A stretch of 64,000 nucleotides of DNA from HLUCCA09 sp038745585. GTDB taxonomy: Bacteria > Pseudomonadota > Alphaproteobacteria > Rhodobacterales > Rhodobacteraceae. Positions 38,401 to 45,748 of this stretch are shown piece by piece. Position 1 is the stretch's first letter. Each line of letters begins with the position of its first letter. A program made the position numbers and the translations under genes. Under the pieces are notes generated by a model that saw nothing but the letters and a program-made list of their open reading frames with translations, was not told the origin of the DNA and ran no database searches. The stretch is from positions 186,001 through 250,000 of the forward strand of contig JBCDLH010000004.1 in the NCBI GenBank assembly GCA_038745585.1. The letters are read 5' to 3'.

Positions 38401-39560
38401 CTGTCGACGGCATCGACACGGTCACGGACTTTGCGGTCCACTCGATCACCGATGCTACGATCGACGATGCCGGGAATGCGTTCATCGTCAACGCCGCGGC
38501 CCTGGAAATCCAGGACGGCTCTGGCGATGCGCTCTACGACATCGGGATCCCGAACTTCCTGCCGACGACGTTTGATGCGTCGCGGACCACGGAAGCGGTG
38601 GATCTGTCGATCTTCGGCACGCTCGGGCTGACGCTGGTCGGCGGTTCGGCAGGCGACACTCTGACGGGTGCCGGCGGCGACGATGTCCTCGAGGGTGGTC
38701 TCGGCAACGATACCATGGATGGCGGGATCGCGGGCGAAGTTCGCCAGATCCAGCTTGACGGGATCCTTGCCGCTGGCGCGTCGTTCACACTCGGCGGTGT
38801 CACTGTTTCGGATGGTAACGGAGACTTCGGTGCTGCTGCGGGTAGCGACGAGGTGGGTCAAGCTTTGGCGGATGTCTGGGGCACTTCAGCAAACCTGACC
38901 GCAATCAATGCGGCGCTCACGCCTGAAGCCGACTTGATCGACGTATCGTTCGATGCCTTCACGGATCAGCTTACCTTCACCTTTGACGAAGGCGCTGATG
39001 TGCTCGACGCCACGCTCGACCTTGACACCGATATCGCATCGGCAACGTCGGGAACGTTTGCTCTTTCGGGCCAGAACGTTGTGGTTGAGGGCAGCGACGG
39101 GGGCGCAGACACGTTTGTGCTCACGACCGCTGGCGGTGTTGACGAGGTGGTGTTTTTCTCCGCTGATCCGACGGACACGACGGACGACCTGCTTGCGTTC
39201 ACCGATTTCGCTCAGGATGCGGTTACCGTTACGGCGGGCACCTTCGGGGTCGACGGTGCGGCCGCAGACCTCACTCTGGCAGCGAACCAGTTCGGCACGA
39301 TCGTCACGGCGAGCGGCACGATCTCTGACGGGAATGTGGTCGAAGTGGGCACAGCGGCATTTGGCGAGATCATCGTCGGAGACAACGGCTTTGCCTTTGT
39401 CGGTGTCGCAGACGACCTCACGGCGGAAACGATGAACATCTACGCCGTGTTCGACGACGACGAAGAAGTTGGCGTGTTCGACGGCGAGGCTCAGCTAATC
39501 GCGACGGTCGGATTTAACGACACCACCTTCGGTGACGTCGACGCTACCAACGTCGCCTGA
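32424..39560 (+). CDS. Giant RTX-type calcium-binding protein with N-terminal DUF4214-like region (S-layer or adhesin candidate)
   Basis: 2378 residues, strongly acidic, very few Lys and no Cys that I could find. The N-terminus has two DUF4214-like units (YIGYFNRAGDPEG at 12-24, YLNLFNRALDEAG at 71-83). RTX nonapeptide-like GGxGxD clusters occur near 294-314, 461-489, 659-694, 1148-1182, 1387-1396 and 2071-2101. Three diverged beta-rich modules of about 100 residues lie near 770-845, 931-1045 and 2110-2200. There is no N-terminal signal peptide, so export must use a C-terminal signal, fitting the type I exporter genes just downstream. Only calcium folding and export are supported; S-layer or adhesin function is inferred. 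Confidence 0.93.
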   Translation: MAITLTQVQALYIGYFNRAGDPEGVQFWLEQDMSPDEVAQSFSVQPEATNLYPYLENPAVASPTAFLQAVYLNLFNRALDEAGRIYWEGQLANGTTGEVIQDIISGAQGDDAVIVQNKVTAASDWTSSVANVSGFTFAQDNLPLPEPLAAAQDVIADVDETDASVDDAAAKTDAFVEAISGPGTGLEFDLVVEDVAGANSARITGDQDMEVDVTSLTDQVVGLDLNGNGVVDNDGIENNDPTALDDGIDFAVFDLYRRDLLNDFNTNLNYLGDVAFDGTGFEGDGVSTDGNIYLGGLGSDTALGGIGNDFMTGGGIAQNRPGFDQLFGGRNADFFYAEINSLDATADGALLAIDGGSTSDDAAVGNNTPQDSDWLLLEVSDDEDGTVVVLDDFSTAAIEDGSVTSPIFEAFSLTNVEHVDASGNLYGFLDDVDVALGDGGSVTDDGENVGVGSTAQLAIFGSDANNILIGGFDNDRIEGDSGSDLLFGGRTDYINNPNITQIINDGRDELFGDSGDDNLVWEADGGVYEGATEIDINAGENDSLWLTELSFGTQTADDLLADGIVRIDLGANLQGGNDNFTGYNPVMPDGYTPENGVGSYTADQTNYADGVVRTTVQDMNNVIATGLGGIDYSAAGTNDPELLFNNQQNILGIDVDLDLRGNSGDNVLYGNTGDDVIEGRTGDDSLSGGLGNDDFIFDLGDQGSGSFGGDDLNIIHRQADFDGDNLWDTDEDGAGIFTQDFGVGGESQFGPSVLTVDFTLANIDDANVFVDSFSVVIGGETFAVTDMAALEAASTIAELVVLANTEFNAQDENVSVTTDGANIIITDATPAGGRVISSTPEEGYAVSTSVTAPGTSTLGLPNFTPAGETVFEDRIIFQAYEDRADNERIDDDAIFGAGDSLGIDNYAEDLVVGFLADDDGVVSTVLAEDQSFRIDLENLAVEDEVTVSVNGVQFTLTVGKDLDDTLIAGETTEEFAERMSDFINDFLDDDTAAGEVQSAYLADPDGDSNTGAFVVSQVAYDGEETVFMVVDVDVDENSSLGEPATAAVTNQTQTEVDLFEYDGRNGNLDEDNVLFWGDQAIQRSNLLTAEDAGDTLLGTDAIVINVEQADEILSARAGEGVADGTLIFGAENPTTVAASAELNYSVHGDDQFFTGLGSDIVDAGTGDDRVYGSNGLDVLDGGKDIYLVDGELRVLNLAEAADVDGDPEVESIQLLPQNEAGGPTSGLFRDTLIYQQSTFGAVGAAGSVFEITLDLSEDQDFGGAGKVIVDGDAVNNTTLFTNFENIRTVSGDGTLAGQGRDTLDLANTVNPITGVEGPNGVDTYYALTTADTDPTSGQVRLDFNDDDSFFGTGELIAEVDGVENVDFGSGDDVMVIDETEAGKDNVLRGGLGDDTVNYSFEPPASVMTPENLIPMVSLFVNGGGTDTDLIEMTGGILGTDVPVDTLVSFENVNFSEGSGDNPLANPMMRDLLDVSAVNAAVVDFTGQEVRAGGDLIDDETPEDSVINIGGMDNFEDVVANGAADTVIVSDDMDNSNLSDEDFDLQFDTFLNYDIVDAAFERQTIGDLRAAPNTAQGPDEDDIPEAENIGLYSFALGEGADTVDYSDEVGAVVAVVEFDDTTTDIIVDSVFVSEDDDLDFTDDGNRVDVLDSVENLAASQGLSVIDLTSSETDLEIRYNFDDGPFANEPGLDRDVFRIQLSELSSAQPVTGVNFLEYRDAGDSATTQEEATWSTIEGSDNDERVELTDNESIPDNFFNLRGGDNEVNYNELTRSIELLLGFTDLIGDDDVTDDAVLGSVTFTDGAGAPLPDGGTDTITSYSSANVVSAGTLRIEASQDDEDSVSFDSGAITDKVFLLGEVVDGSDQITVSLGTAEGGTESIVLTGFELITDDDLTDDVYEFLDLERALNQYTLVDGPIDDRDTIKVGNDAVQFTEDNGGNPDEVSLEVLNDAFMFDFDILDVTNITEDGLTIVADLDTMAAGRDIGNDEIVVGAVDGIDTVTDFAVHSITDATIDDAGNAFIVNAAALEIQDGSGDALYDIGIPNFLPTTFDASRTTEAVDLSIFGTLGLTLVGGSAGDTLTGAGGDDVLEGGLGNDTMDGGIAGEVRQIQLDGILAAGASFTLGGVTVSDGNGDFGAAAGSDEVGQALADVWGTSANLTAINAALTPEADLIDVSFDAFTDQLTFTFDEGADVLDATLDLDTDIASATSGTFALSGQNVVVEGSDGGADTFVLTTAGGVDEVVFFSADPTDTTDDLLAFTDFAQDAVTVTAGTFGVDGAAADLTLAANQFGTIVTASGTISDGNVVEVGTAAFGEIIVGDNGFAFVGVADDLTAETMNIYAVFDDDEEVGVFDGEAQLIATVGFNDTTFGDVDATNVA

Positions 39561-39586
39561 TCCAACCTCTGGATCGGCAGAGACAT

Positions 39587-39620
39587 GGGCCCCGCCGCAG
39601 CACGCTGCGGGGCCCTTTTC
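39587..39620 (+). terminator. Rho-independent terminator after the giant RTX gene
   Basis: GC-rich inverted repeat GGGCCCCGCC.../CTGCGGGGCCC with a small bulge, followed by TTTTC, starting 27 bases after the stop codon. It ends the transcript of the secreted protein and separates it from the exporter genes. Confidence 0.8.
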
Positions 39621-39658
39621 GTTCTTGGCGCCCTGGTCGCGCGGGTACGATCCAAAGC

Positions 39659-39692
39659 AAAAGCCCCACCGCGTGAACGGTGGGGCTTTTTT
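39659..39692. terminator. Perfect 13-bp bidirectional terminator hairpin
   Basis: Stem of 13 perfect pairs (39659-39671 with 39678-39690) around the six-base loop CGTGAA, followed by a run of T on the plus strand and, read on the other strand, by TTTTGCTTTGG. It can stop both the giant-gene transcript and the convergent small gene at 39732. Confidence 0.88.
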
Positions 39693-39731
39693 CTTAGAAT
39701 TGTCGCAGAGCGATGCGCGAGCGCCTGGCGT

Positions 39732-39929
39732 TTAGTTCTTCGGCAATTCGCCCTTCAATGCTTGGGCATAGGCGTTGCGCGCCGTCTGGTGGATCGCCAA
39801 CTCCCGCTTAATCTCGTCGATGCGCTGGTCGGTGATCTTGAGATTGGCGAGCTGGTTCTTCGCTTTGTCCGACAACGAGTCGAACGGGTATTCCTGGCCG
39901 TCAATCGTGACGGTGCGGTCTTCGGACAT
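39732..39929 (-). CDS. Small conserved protein, 65 aa (DUF6447-like)
   Basis: 65-residue polar helical protein. It begins with VTIDGQEYPFDSLSDKAKNQ and ends with QTARNAYAQALKGELP. This pattern matches what I recall of the DUF6447 family of unknown function. AAAGGAAG precedes the ATG at 39929; the open frame continues upstream but without coding character. It sits on the opposite strand between the secreted RTX protein and its exporter, which suggests a link to secretion or surface display that the sequence cannot prove. Confidence 0.8.
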   Translation of the reverse strand: MSEDRTVTIDGQEYPFDSLSDKAKNQLANLKITDQRIDEIKRELAIHQTARNAYAQALKGELPKN

Positions 39930-40256
39930 CGTCTTCCTTTCCGTTTTTCTCAAATTCGCGTGCCGCCCAAGACATCCCCGAGCGCGCGTCCCAAAGGCGC
40001 AGGCCGAGCCTCGATGGTTGGCCGCGCCCCCCTTGGTGCCGCACCGCCTACTTCGACCAACCGATGAAGGCAAGTTGGCTCCCGAAGCGGACGCCACGCT
40101 TTGCGCAAACTGTGCCGTTGACGCAGCCGACGCCCGCAACGAAACACGAAGTTAACGTCTCTGCGGTACGTCGCCCATGCAATGCTGCGCAATTGCATTT
40201 GGCGCGCGTCTAAGCTATGCCCCTCAAAACGCGTGAGAGCAGTGCAAGGGTCTCTA
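39930..40256. promoter_or_regulatory. Intergenic region upstream of the type I exporter
   Basis: 327 bases without a gene between divergent genes. It holds an inverted repeat ATGCAAT-8-ATTGCAT at 40177-40198, about 60 bases before the exporter start, related in core (TGCA) to palindromes before the giant gene and elsewhere. CAAGGG at 40245-40250 is the exporter ribosome binding site. I see no convincing -35/-10 pair and nothing else of note. Confidence 0.4.
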
Positions 40257-41996
40257 ATGTCGGCTAAAACGCCCCTGAATGAAGCCTATGGGCGCTTCAA
40301 AGCGATCATTCTGACGACGCTGTTCTTTAGCTTCTTTACCAATCTGCTGATGTTCGTCGGTCCGATGTACATGCTTCAGGTCTATGATCGGGTGCTGTCG
40401 AGCCGCAACGAGAACACTTTGATCAGCATCACCGTGATCGCGATTGGCCTCCTCGTGATCTACGGCATCCTAGAATTCCTTCGCTCGCGGATGCTTGTGC
40501 GCGCCGGAATGCAATTCGACGAGATCGTCGCGAGTCCGCTCTTCTCGCGCGTTGTGAAGATGCAGATGTTGTCGCCGCAAAACGGCGGGCGCTCGGCGCT
40601 GCAAGACGCGGACAAGGTGCGCGAATTCTTGACCGGGCAGGGCATCCTCGCCTTTTTCGATGCGCCTTGGGTACCGATCTTCCTTGCGTTGTGCTTCGCG
40701 TTTCACTTCTGGCTCGGCGTTGTGGCAACGGTCGGCGCCGTCATCATCTTCATCCTAGCGCTCCTCAATGAGTTCCTGACGCGGGATGCACTGCAAGACG
40801 CCAACAACGCGGGAAACCGAGCCGGCCATTTTGCGGGGACGACGCTGCAGAACGCCGAGGTCATCCGCTCGATGGGTATGGAGGACCGCCTCGCGAACCG
40901 CTGGCTCGACGAGCGCGATCAGATGCTCGACGGCCAGTCGCGGGCGAGTGATCGGGCCGGCGCGATTGTCGCGACATCCAAGTTCGTGCGGATGTCACTC
41001 CAGGTCGCGATCCTCGGCGTGGGCGCCTATCTTGCAATGCACCAGATTATTTCGGCCGGCATCATGATCGCAGCGTCGATCGTGATGGGCCGCGCCCTCG
41101 CCCCGGTCGAGCAGGCGGTCGGAAACTGGAAAGGGTTCGTCGCCGCCCGGCAATCGGGTGCGCGCCTGAAGAAGCTCTTCGATGCGATCCCCGAGGACGA
41201 AGAGCGTACGCTTTTGCCTCAGCCAAAAGGCGACGTGCGCGTAGAGGGGCTGACCTCGGTCCTCCCGGAGACGCGCGACACCGTGTTGAAAGGCATCTCG
41301 TTTGAGATCCAGCGGGGGGATACTCTGGCCATCGTCGGCGCGTCGGGCTCCGGCAAGTCGACGCTCGTGCGGCACGTGGCAGGTGCTGCCGTGCCCGGGG
41401 CGGGTGCCGTCCGTCTCGACGGGACGGAGCTTAAGCATTGGGATCCGGAGCAACTTGGCGCAAACATGGGCTACCTCGCCCAGGAAATTAAGCTTTTCAC
41501 CGGTACCGTGGCCGAGAACATCTCGCGGTTCGACCCTGAGGCAAAGGACGCGGACGTCATTGCCGCAGCCAAGCTCGCCGGCGCCCACGAGATGATCCAA
41601 GGGCTCCGGAACGGCTATGAAACGCCCGTGGGCGATGCGGGCAGTTCACTTTCTGGCGGGCAGCGCCAGCGCGTGGGCCTTGCCCGCGCCGTGTACAAAC
41701 TGCCGGCGTTGGTCGTCCTCGACGAACCGAATTCGAGCCTCGACAGCGACGGCGAGGAGGGGCTCATCGCCTGCCTGAAACAACTCAAGACTTTCGGCAA
41801 GACCGTGATTGTGGTGACGCACAAGGCCAACCTGCTACAACTCTGCAATAAGACACTGATCCTGGCGCAGGGCCGCGTGCAGAAATTCGGTCCGACTGAC
41901 GCGCTCTACCAAAAAGCCGCCGAACGAAAGGCTGCTCAGAAACAGGGCCATCCGGGCGCACCTGCGCAGATCTCGCCGGTCCGGGCGGCCGAGTAA
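40257..41996 (+). CDS. Type I secretion ABC transporter (PrtD/RsaD-like)
   Basis: 579-residue exporter subunit. Residues 15-310 form a membrane domain with about six helices (TLFFSFFTNLLMFVGPMYMLQVYDRVL at the start). There is no N-terminal C39 peptidase or C39-like domain, as in PrtD/RsaD/AprD exporters of RTX proteins. The ATPase domain has Walker A GASGSGKST near 361, signature LSGGQRQRVGLARAV near 464 and Walker B LVVLDEPNSSLD near 484. With the HlyD-family gene after it, it should export the giant RTX protein through TolC. Confidence 0.94.
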   Translation: MSAKTPLNEAYGRFKAIILTTLFFSFFTNLLMFVGPMYMLQVYDRVLSSRNENTLISITVIAIGLLVIYGILEFLRSRMLVRAGMQFDEIVASPLFSRVVKMQMLSPQNGGRSALQDADKVREFLTGQGILAFFDAPWVPIFLALCFAFHFWLGVVATVGAVIIFILALLNEFLTRDALQDANNAGNRAGHFAGTTLQNAEVIRSMGMEDRLANRWLDERDQMLDGQSRASDRAGAIVATSKFVRMSLQVAILGVGAYLAMHQIISAGIMIAASIVMGRALAPVEQAVGNWKGFVAARQSGARLKKLFDAIPEDEERTLLPQPKGDVRVEGLTSVLPETRDTVLKGISFEIQRGDTLAIVGASGSGKSTLVRHVAGAAVPGAGAVRLDGTELKHWDPEQLGANMGYLAQEIKLFTGTVAENISRFDPEAKDADVIAAAKLAGAHEMIQGLRNGYETPVGDAGSSLSGGQRQRVGLARAVYKLPALVVLDEPNSSLDSDGEEGLIACLKQLKTFGKTVIVVTHKANLLQLCNKTLILAQGRVQKFGPTDALYQKAAERKAAQKQGHPGAPAQISPVRAAE

Positions 41997-42076
41997 TCGA
42001 GGACCGCCTAGTGGGCGCCGCTAAGACTTGGAGACATGGCCGCTTCGACCGGCCCGTATTGGAAGTGTAGGAGACC

Positions 42077-43390
42077 ATGGCGTCATCGTCCTCCCCCACC
42101 CGCACCACCAAGGCCTCCCCGCGCCCCTACGTGATCGCGGGGTATGTCGTGGTGATCCTGATCTTTGGTGTCATCGGGGGCTGGGCCGCCACATTCCAGA
42201 TCTCAAGCGCCGTCATCGCTTCTGGCACAGTCTCGCTCGAGAATAATCGTAAGGTCGTGCAGCACCTCGAAGGCGGCATTGTCAGCAACATCCATGTCCG
42301 CGAAGCCGACACCGTCGCCGAAGGCGACGTTCTCATCACGCTCAACGCGCTCCAGGCCGAGTCCAACCTCGAAGTGTTGGTCCAACGCCGCCTTGTCGCC
42401 CGGGCGACCGAGGCCCGCCTGAAAGCCGAGCGAAGCTTTGCCGACGAAATCGCCTTTCCTCAGGAGTTGCTGCAAAGCGCGGAACCAGCGATTGCCGACG
42501 CGCTGGCCGTTCAACGCAACATCTTCCGCGATCGGAGCTCGATCCTGAGCTCGCGGGCGGACATCCTGCAAAGCCGGGTGGAGCAGCTCCAACGCCAAGT
42601 CGAAGGCCTGCGGCTGCAACAAGACGCGCTGGAACGCCGCCAGGCGCTTCGCACCGATCTCATTACGCGCCTCCGCGATGGAGAGCAGCGCGGCTTTGTC
42701 GAGGGCAATCGCCTGAACGATCTTGAGGACGGATTGATCCAGATCGAGGCGAGTTTGGGCGAAGTCATCTCCCAGGTGGCGCAGGCGGAGGCCTCGATCG
42801 GCGAGACCAAGCTCAACCTCCTGCAAATCCGCCAGGAATATGCCGAGCGCGCGAGCGTGGAACTAAACCAAATTACCGACCAGCTGGCCGAACTCAACGA
42901 GCGCATTCGCGTGGCCCAAGATACGCTGGAGCGGACTGCGATTCGCGCACCCGACACGGGCACGGTGCAGAACCTCCATGTTCACACCGTCGGTTCCGTG
43001 ATTGCGCCGGGCGAGATCTTGATGGAAGTCGTGCCGCAAGACGAAGACCTCATCATCAATGCCCAAGTCTCCCCAACCGATGTCGACAGCATGACCGTCG
43101 GCCTGCAGACGGAAGTCCGCTTTGTGTCGTTCGATGCCCAGCTCACGCCGATCGTTCTGGGAAAAGTACGGTCGATTTCCAACGACGTGATCTCTTCGGG
43201 GGACAACACCCCGCCCTACTTTCTTGCGCGGATCGTCGTCGAAGATAAGGATATGCCCGACAATGTGCGCGAGGGCATCACGGCTGGCATGCCTGTCGAT
43301 GTTGTTGTCGCAACGGGTGAGCGCAGCGTGATGTACTACCTCATCTCTCCCCTGGCCGACGCGATCGCGACGTCGATGCGCGAAGAGTAA
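42077..43390 (+). CDS. HlyD-family membrane fusion protein of the type I secretion system
   Basis: 437-residue periplasmic adaptor. One membrane helix at about 17-38 follows a short cytoplasmic Ser/Thr/Lys-rich tail. A lipoyl-like segment (SGTVSLENNRKVVQHLEGGIV) is followed by a long coiled-coil hairpin over roughly 100-290. A second lipoyl half (RAPDTGTVQNLHVHTVG) and a beta-barrel part with the late signature AGMPVDVVVATGERS come last. It bridges the ABC exporter and the outer membrane TolC; it starts 80 bases after the exporter stop, so both lie in one operon. Confidence 0.94.
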   Translation: MASSSSPTRTTKASPRPYVIAGYVVVILIFGVIGGWAATFQISSAVIASGTVSLENNRKVVQHLEGGIVSNIHVREADTVAEGDVLITLNALQAESNLEVLVQRRLVARATEARLKAERSFADEIAFPQELLQSAEPAIADALAVQRNIFRDRSSILSSRADILQSRVEQLQRQVEGLRLQQDALERRQALRTDLITRLRDGEQRGFVEGNRLNDLEDGLIQIEASLGEVISQVAQAEASIGETKLNLLQIRQEYAERASVELNQITDQLAELNERIRVAQDTLERTAIRAPDTGTVQNLHVHTVGSVIAPGEILMEVVPQDEDLIINAQVSPTDVDSMTVGLQTEVRFVSFDAQLTPIVLGKVRSISNDVISSGDNTPPYFLARIVVEDKDMPDNVREGITAGMPVDVVVATGERSVMYYLISPLADAIATSMREE

Positions 43391-43502
43391 GCCTGATCTC
43401 GAAGCCGTGTGAGCGCGCATCCCTGCGCGGCTTTGCGACCTCACGCCTGTTGTCACCCACACAGCACTGTGCCAGAGCGATGGGGGGAGTGCTGAGGGTC
43501 TG

Positions 43503-44156
43503 ATGCCGAGCTATGAGGAGCGCCGCAGGGTGATGGTCGACACGCAGGTCCGTCCTTCGGACGTGACCCGCTTTCCCGTTATCGAAGGTATGCTCTCCAT
43601 CCCGCGGGAGCGCTATGTTCCCGAAGCGCAGCGCGAGGCGGCTTATGCCGGAGAGCATGTGAGCCTTGGTGGCGGGCGCGTGATGCTCGAGCCGCGCACG
43701 ATTGCCAAAATCCTTGATGCGGTCGACATCCAGCCGACCGAAGCCGTGCTCGACATTGCGTGTGGCCCCGGATACTCGACCGCGCTTGCGGCGTGGCTGG
43801 CAGAAGCGGTTGTCGGGCTCGAGGACGACCCTGATATGGTCCGTGACGCCGAACAGACGCTCGTCGATGAGAGCGTCGACAACGCAGTTGTGCTCGAAGG
43901 CCCGTTAACCGAGGGCGCAGTAAAGCACGGGCCCTACGACGTCATCCTCGTGCAGGGCGGCGTCGAGCGCGTGCCAGAAGCGCTCCTTGCCCAGCTCGGC
44001 GATGGCGGCCGCATCGGCTGCATCTTCATGGAAGGCGCGCTCGGCACGGTGAGGGTCGGGCTCAAGGCCGATGGTGTCGTGACATGGCGGTTTGCGTTTA
44101 ACGCAGCGGCACCGGTGCTGAGTGGCTTCACTGCCGCACGCGCTTTCTCGCTCTGA
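43503..44156 (+). CDS. Protein-L-isoaspartate O-methyltransferase-like protein
   Basis: 217-residue SAM methyltransferase of the Pcm family. The N-terminal MVDTQVRPSDVTRFPVIEGML and PRERYVPE segments are typical of the alphaproteobacterial version, and the SAM loop VLDIACGPGYSTA is at 82-94. A Pcm-like gene immediately upstream of tolC is common in alphaproteobacteria, so this may be a conserved pair rather than part of the secretion operon. Isoaspartyl repair activity is inferred and not certain for this subgroup. Confidence 0.85.
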   Translation: MPSYEERRRVMVDTQVRPSDVTRFPVIEGMLSIPRERYVPEAQREAAYAGEHVSLGGGRVMLEPRTIAKILDAVDIQPTEAVLDIACGPGYSTALAAWLAEAVVGLEDDPDMVRDAEQTLVDESVDNAVVLEGPLTEGAVKHGPYDVILVQGGVERVPEALLAQLGDGGRIGCIFMEGALGTVRVGLKADGVVTWRFAFNAAAPVLSGFTAARAFSL

Positions 44157-44227
44157 CGAAATACCTGTCCCGTTCATGCTATCGTTGCTATCTTGCTGGA
44201 AAAGTTCCCAGAACAGGGGAGATTGAG

Positions 44228-45631
44228 GTGTCAAAGATGAGCGGATCCCGGGCACGTGGGCTGTGCAGCGCCGCGTTGGGCTTGGCCCTGACGCTGAGCC
44301 CGGCCATTGCCGCGGCCGAAACCCTGACCGACGCGCTGATCTCGGCGTACCAAAACTCCAACCTTCTCGAGCAAAACCGCGCTCTCCTGCGCGCAGCAGA
44401 CGAAGACGTCGGGCGCGCCATCGCCGCGTTGCGTCCGACCTTGGACTTCGTTGCCTCGTTTTCCTATGCGAGTACCGACGGTTTCGGCAACTCGCTCTCG
44501 GCGAACCAGCTCAACGAATTGACGTCGACCTATTCATTCGTGTCCCAGATCCTCCTGATCGATGGGGGTCAGCGCGGCTTGCAGACTGAGCTTGCTAAAG
44601 AAACGGTTCTTGCGACACGCGAAGGGCTGGTCACGATCGAGCAGAGCGTGCTCCTTGACGCTGTCGATGCCTATGCTGGAGTGTTGAGTGCGCGGGCCTT
44701 TGTCGATCTCGGCCAGAACAACCTGCGCCTCATCCAGGAAGAGCTTCAGGCCGCGCAAGATCGGTTCGAAGTCGGTGAAGTCACGCGGACGGATGTGGCC
44801 CTTGCAGAGAGTCGCCTTGCGGAATCGCGCAGTCAGCTGGCCGCCGCACTCGGCGACCTGGAGATATCGCGTGAGGCCTATCGGGTGGCCGTTGGGCGCT
44901 ATCCCGGCGCGCTGACGGATCCGCGCACCTTGCCGGACACGCCGGACACGCTTGAAGAGGCGGTGTCTATCGCCGTCCGCCGACACCCGGCGATCCGCCA
45001 AGCACAGCGGGATGTTACAGCCGCCGATCTGAGCGTCGAGATCGCGTCGCGCGCCTATGGCCCGACCGTTTCCGCGACGGGGCGTTGGCGCGTTGACAAC
45101 GACAATCTGGATCGATCGACGGTGGAGCTGGAATTCAATCAGCCGATCTACCAGGGCGGTCGCCTCGCCGCCGTCGAGCGCCGCGCGATTGCAGAGCGCG
45201 ATGCGAGCAGGGCGGACCTGCATCAAACCACGCTTTCGGTCCGCGAGGCGGTGGGCAACGCTTTCGCGCAGATCCGTGTCTTTCGTGCACAGATCGCGGC
45301 GACGGAAGAGCAGGTTCGCGCCGCCGAGATCGCCTTCGAGGGCATCCGGGAAGAGGCCCGGCTCGGCGCTCGCACGACGCTCGACGTGCTCGACGCCGAA
45401 CAGGACCTGCTGGATGCACGGGCGGCGCGGATCGACGCGAATGCACAGCAATACGTAGCGATTTATTCACTTCTCTCTGCAATGGGTCTACTGACAGTAG
45501 AGCACCTAAACCTCGGGATCCCGACCTATGACCCTGCCGCGTATTACAACGCGGTCAATCGCGCACCAGCGCGCCAGAGCAGCCAGGGGGCGGCGCTGGA
45601 CCGTGTATTGAAGCGGATTGGGCGAGAGTAG
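44228..45631 (+). CDS. tolC: TolC-family outer membrane efflux/secretion channel
   Basis: 467-residue outer membrane protein. The signal peptide runs to about residue 31 (LTLSPAIAAAE). The mature part shows the duplicated TolC pattern: ALISAYQNSNLLEQNRALLRAADEDVGRAIAALRP in the first half and AVSIAVRRHPAIRQAQRDV in the second, with long amphipathic helices such as RFEVGEVTRTDVALAESRLAES. It can serve both the type I exporter upstream and general efflux. GTG at 44228 is used here; an ATG at 44237 is also possible. It is followed by the PopZ-like gene, the usual order in this lineage. Confidence 0.93.
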   Translation: MSKMSGSRARGLCSAALGLALTLSPAIAAAETLTDALISAYQNSNLLEQNRALLRAADEDVGRAIAALRPTLDFVASFSYASTDGFGNSLSANQLNELTSTYSFVSQILLIDGGQRGLQTELAKETVLATREGLVTIEQSVLLDAVDAYAGVLSARAFVDLGQNNLRLIQEELQAAQDRFEVGEVTRTDVALAESRLAESRSQLAAALGDLEISREAYRVAVGRYPGALTDPRTLPDTPDTLEEAVSIAVRRHPAIRQAQRDVTAADLSVEIASRAYGPTVSATGRWRVDNDNLDRSTVELEFNQPIYQGGRLAAVERRAIAERDASRADLHQTTLSVREAVGNAFAQIRVFRAQIAATEEQVRAAEIAFEGIREEARLGARTTLDVLDAEQDLLDARAARIDANAQQYVAIYSLLSAMGLLTVEHLNLGIPTYDPAAYYNAVNRAPARQSSQGAALDRVLKRIGRE

Positions 45632-45748
45632 CGCTTTGGCTGGACGATTGTCCGGCCAGTTGCAGGTCGGGCTGGGATGGCGCTTTACAAGCAAGGGCCC
45701 GTCCTGTGCGATGGGCCGTGGGGAAACGGTCCAACGCAAGGGAGCGCC

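Noticed and set aside
32424..39560. CRISPR-like or phage-like interpretation of repeats
   Set aside because: The repeats are coding GGxGxD motifs, irregularly spaced; no cas, integrase or phage gene is in the window.
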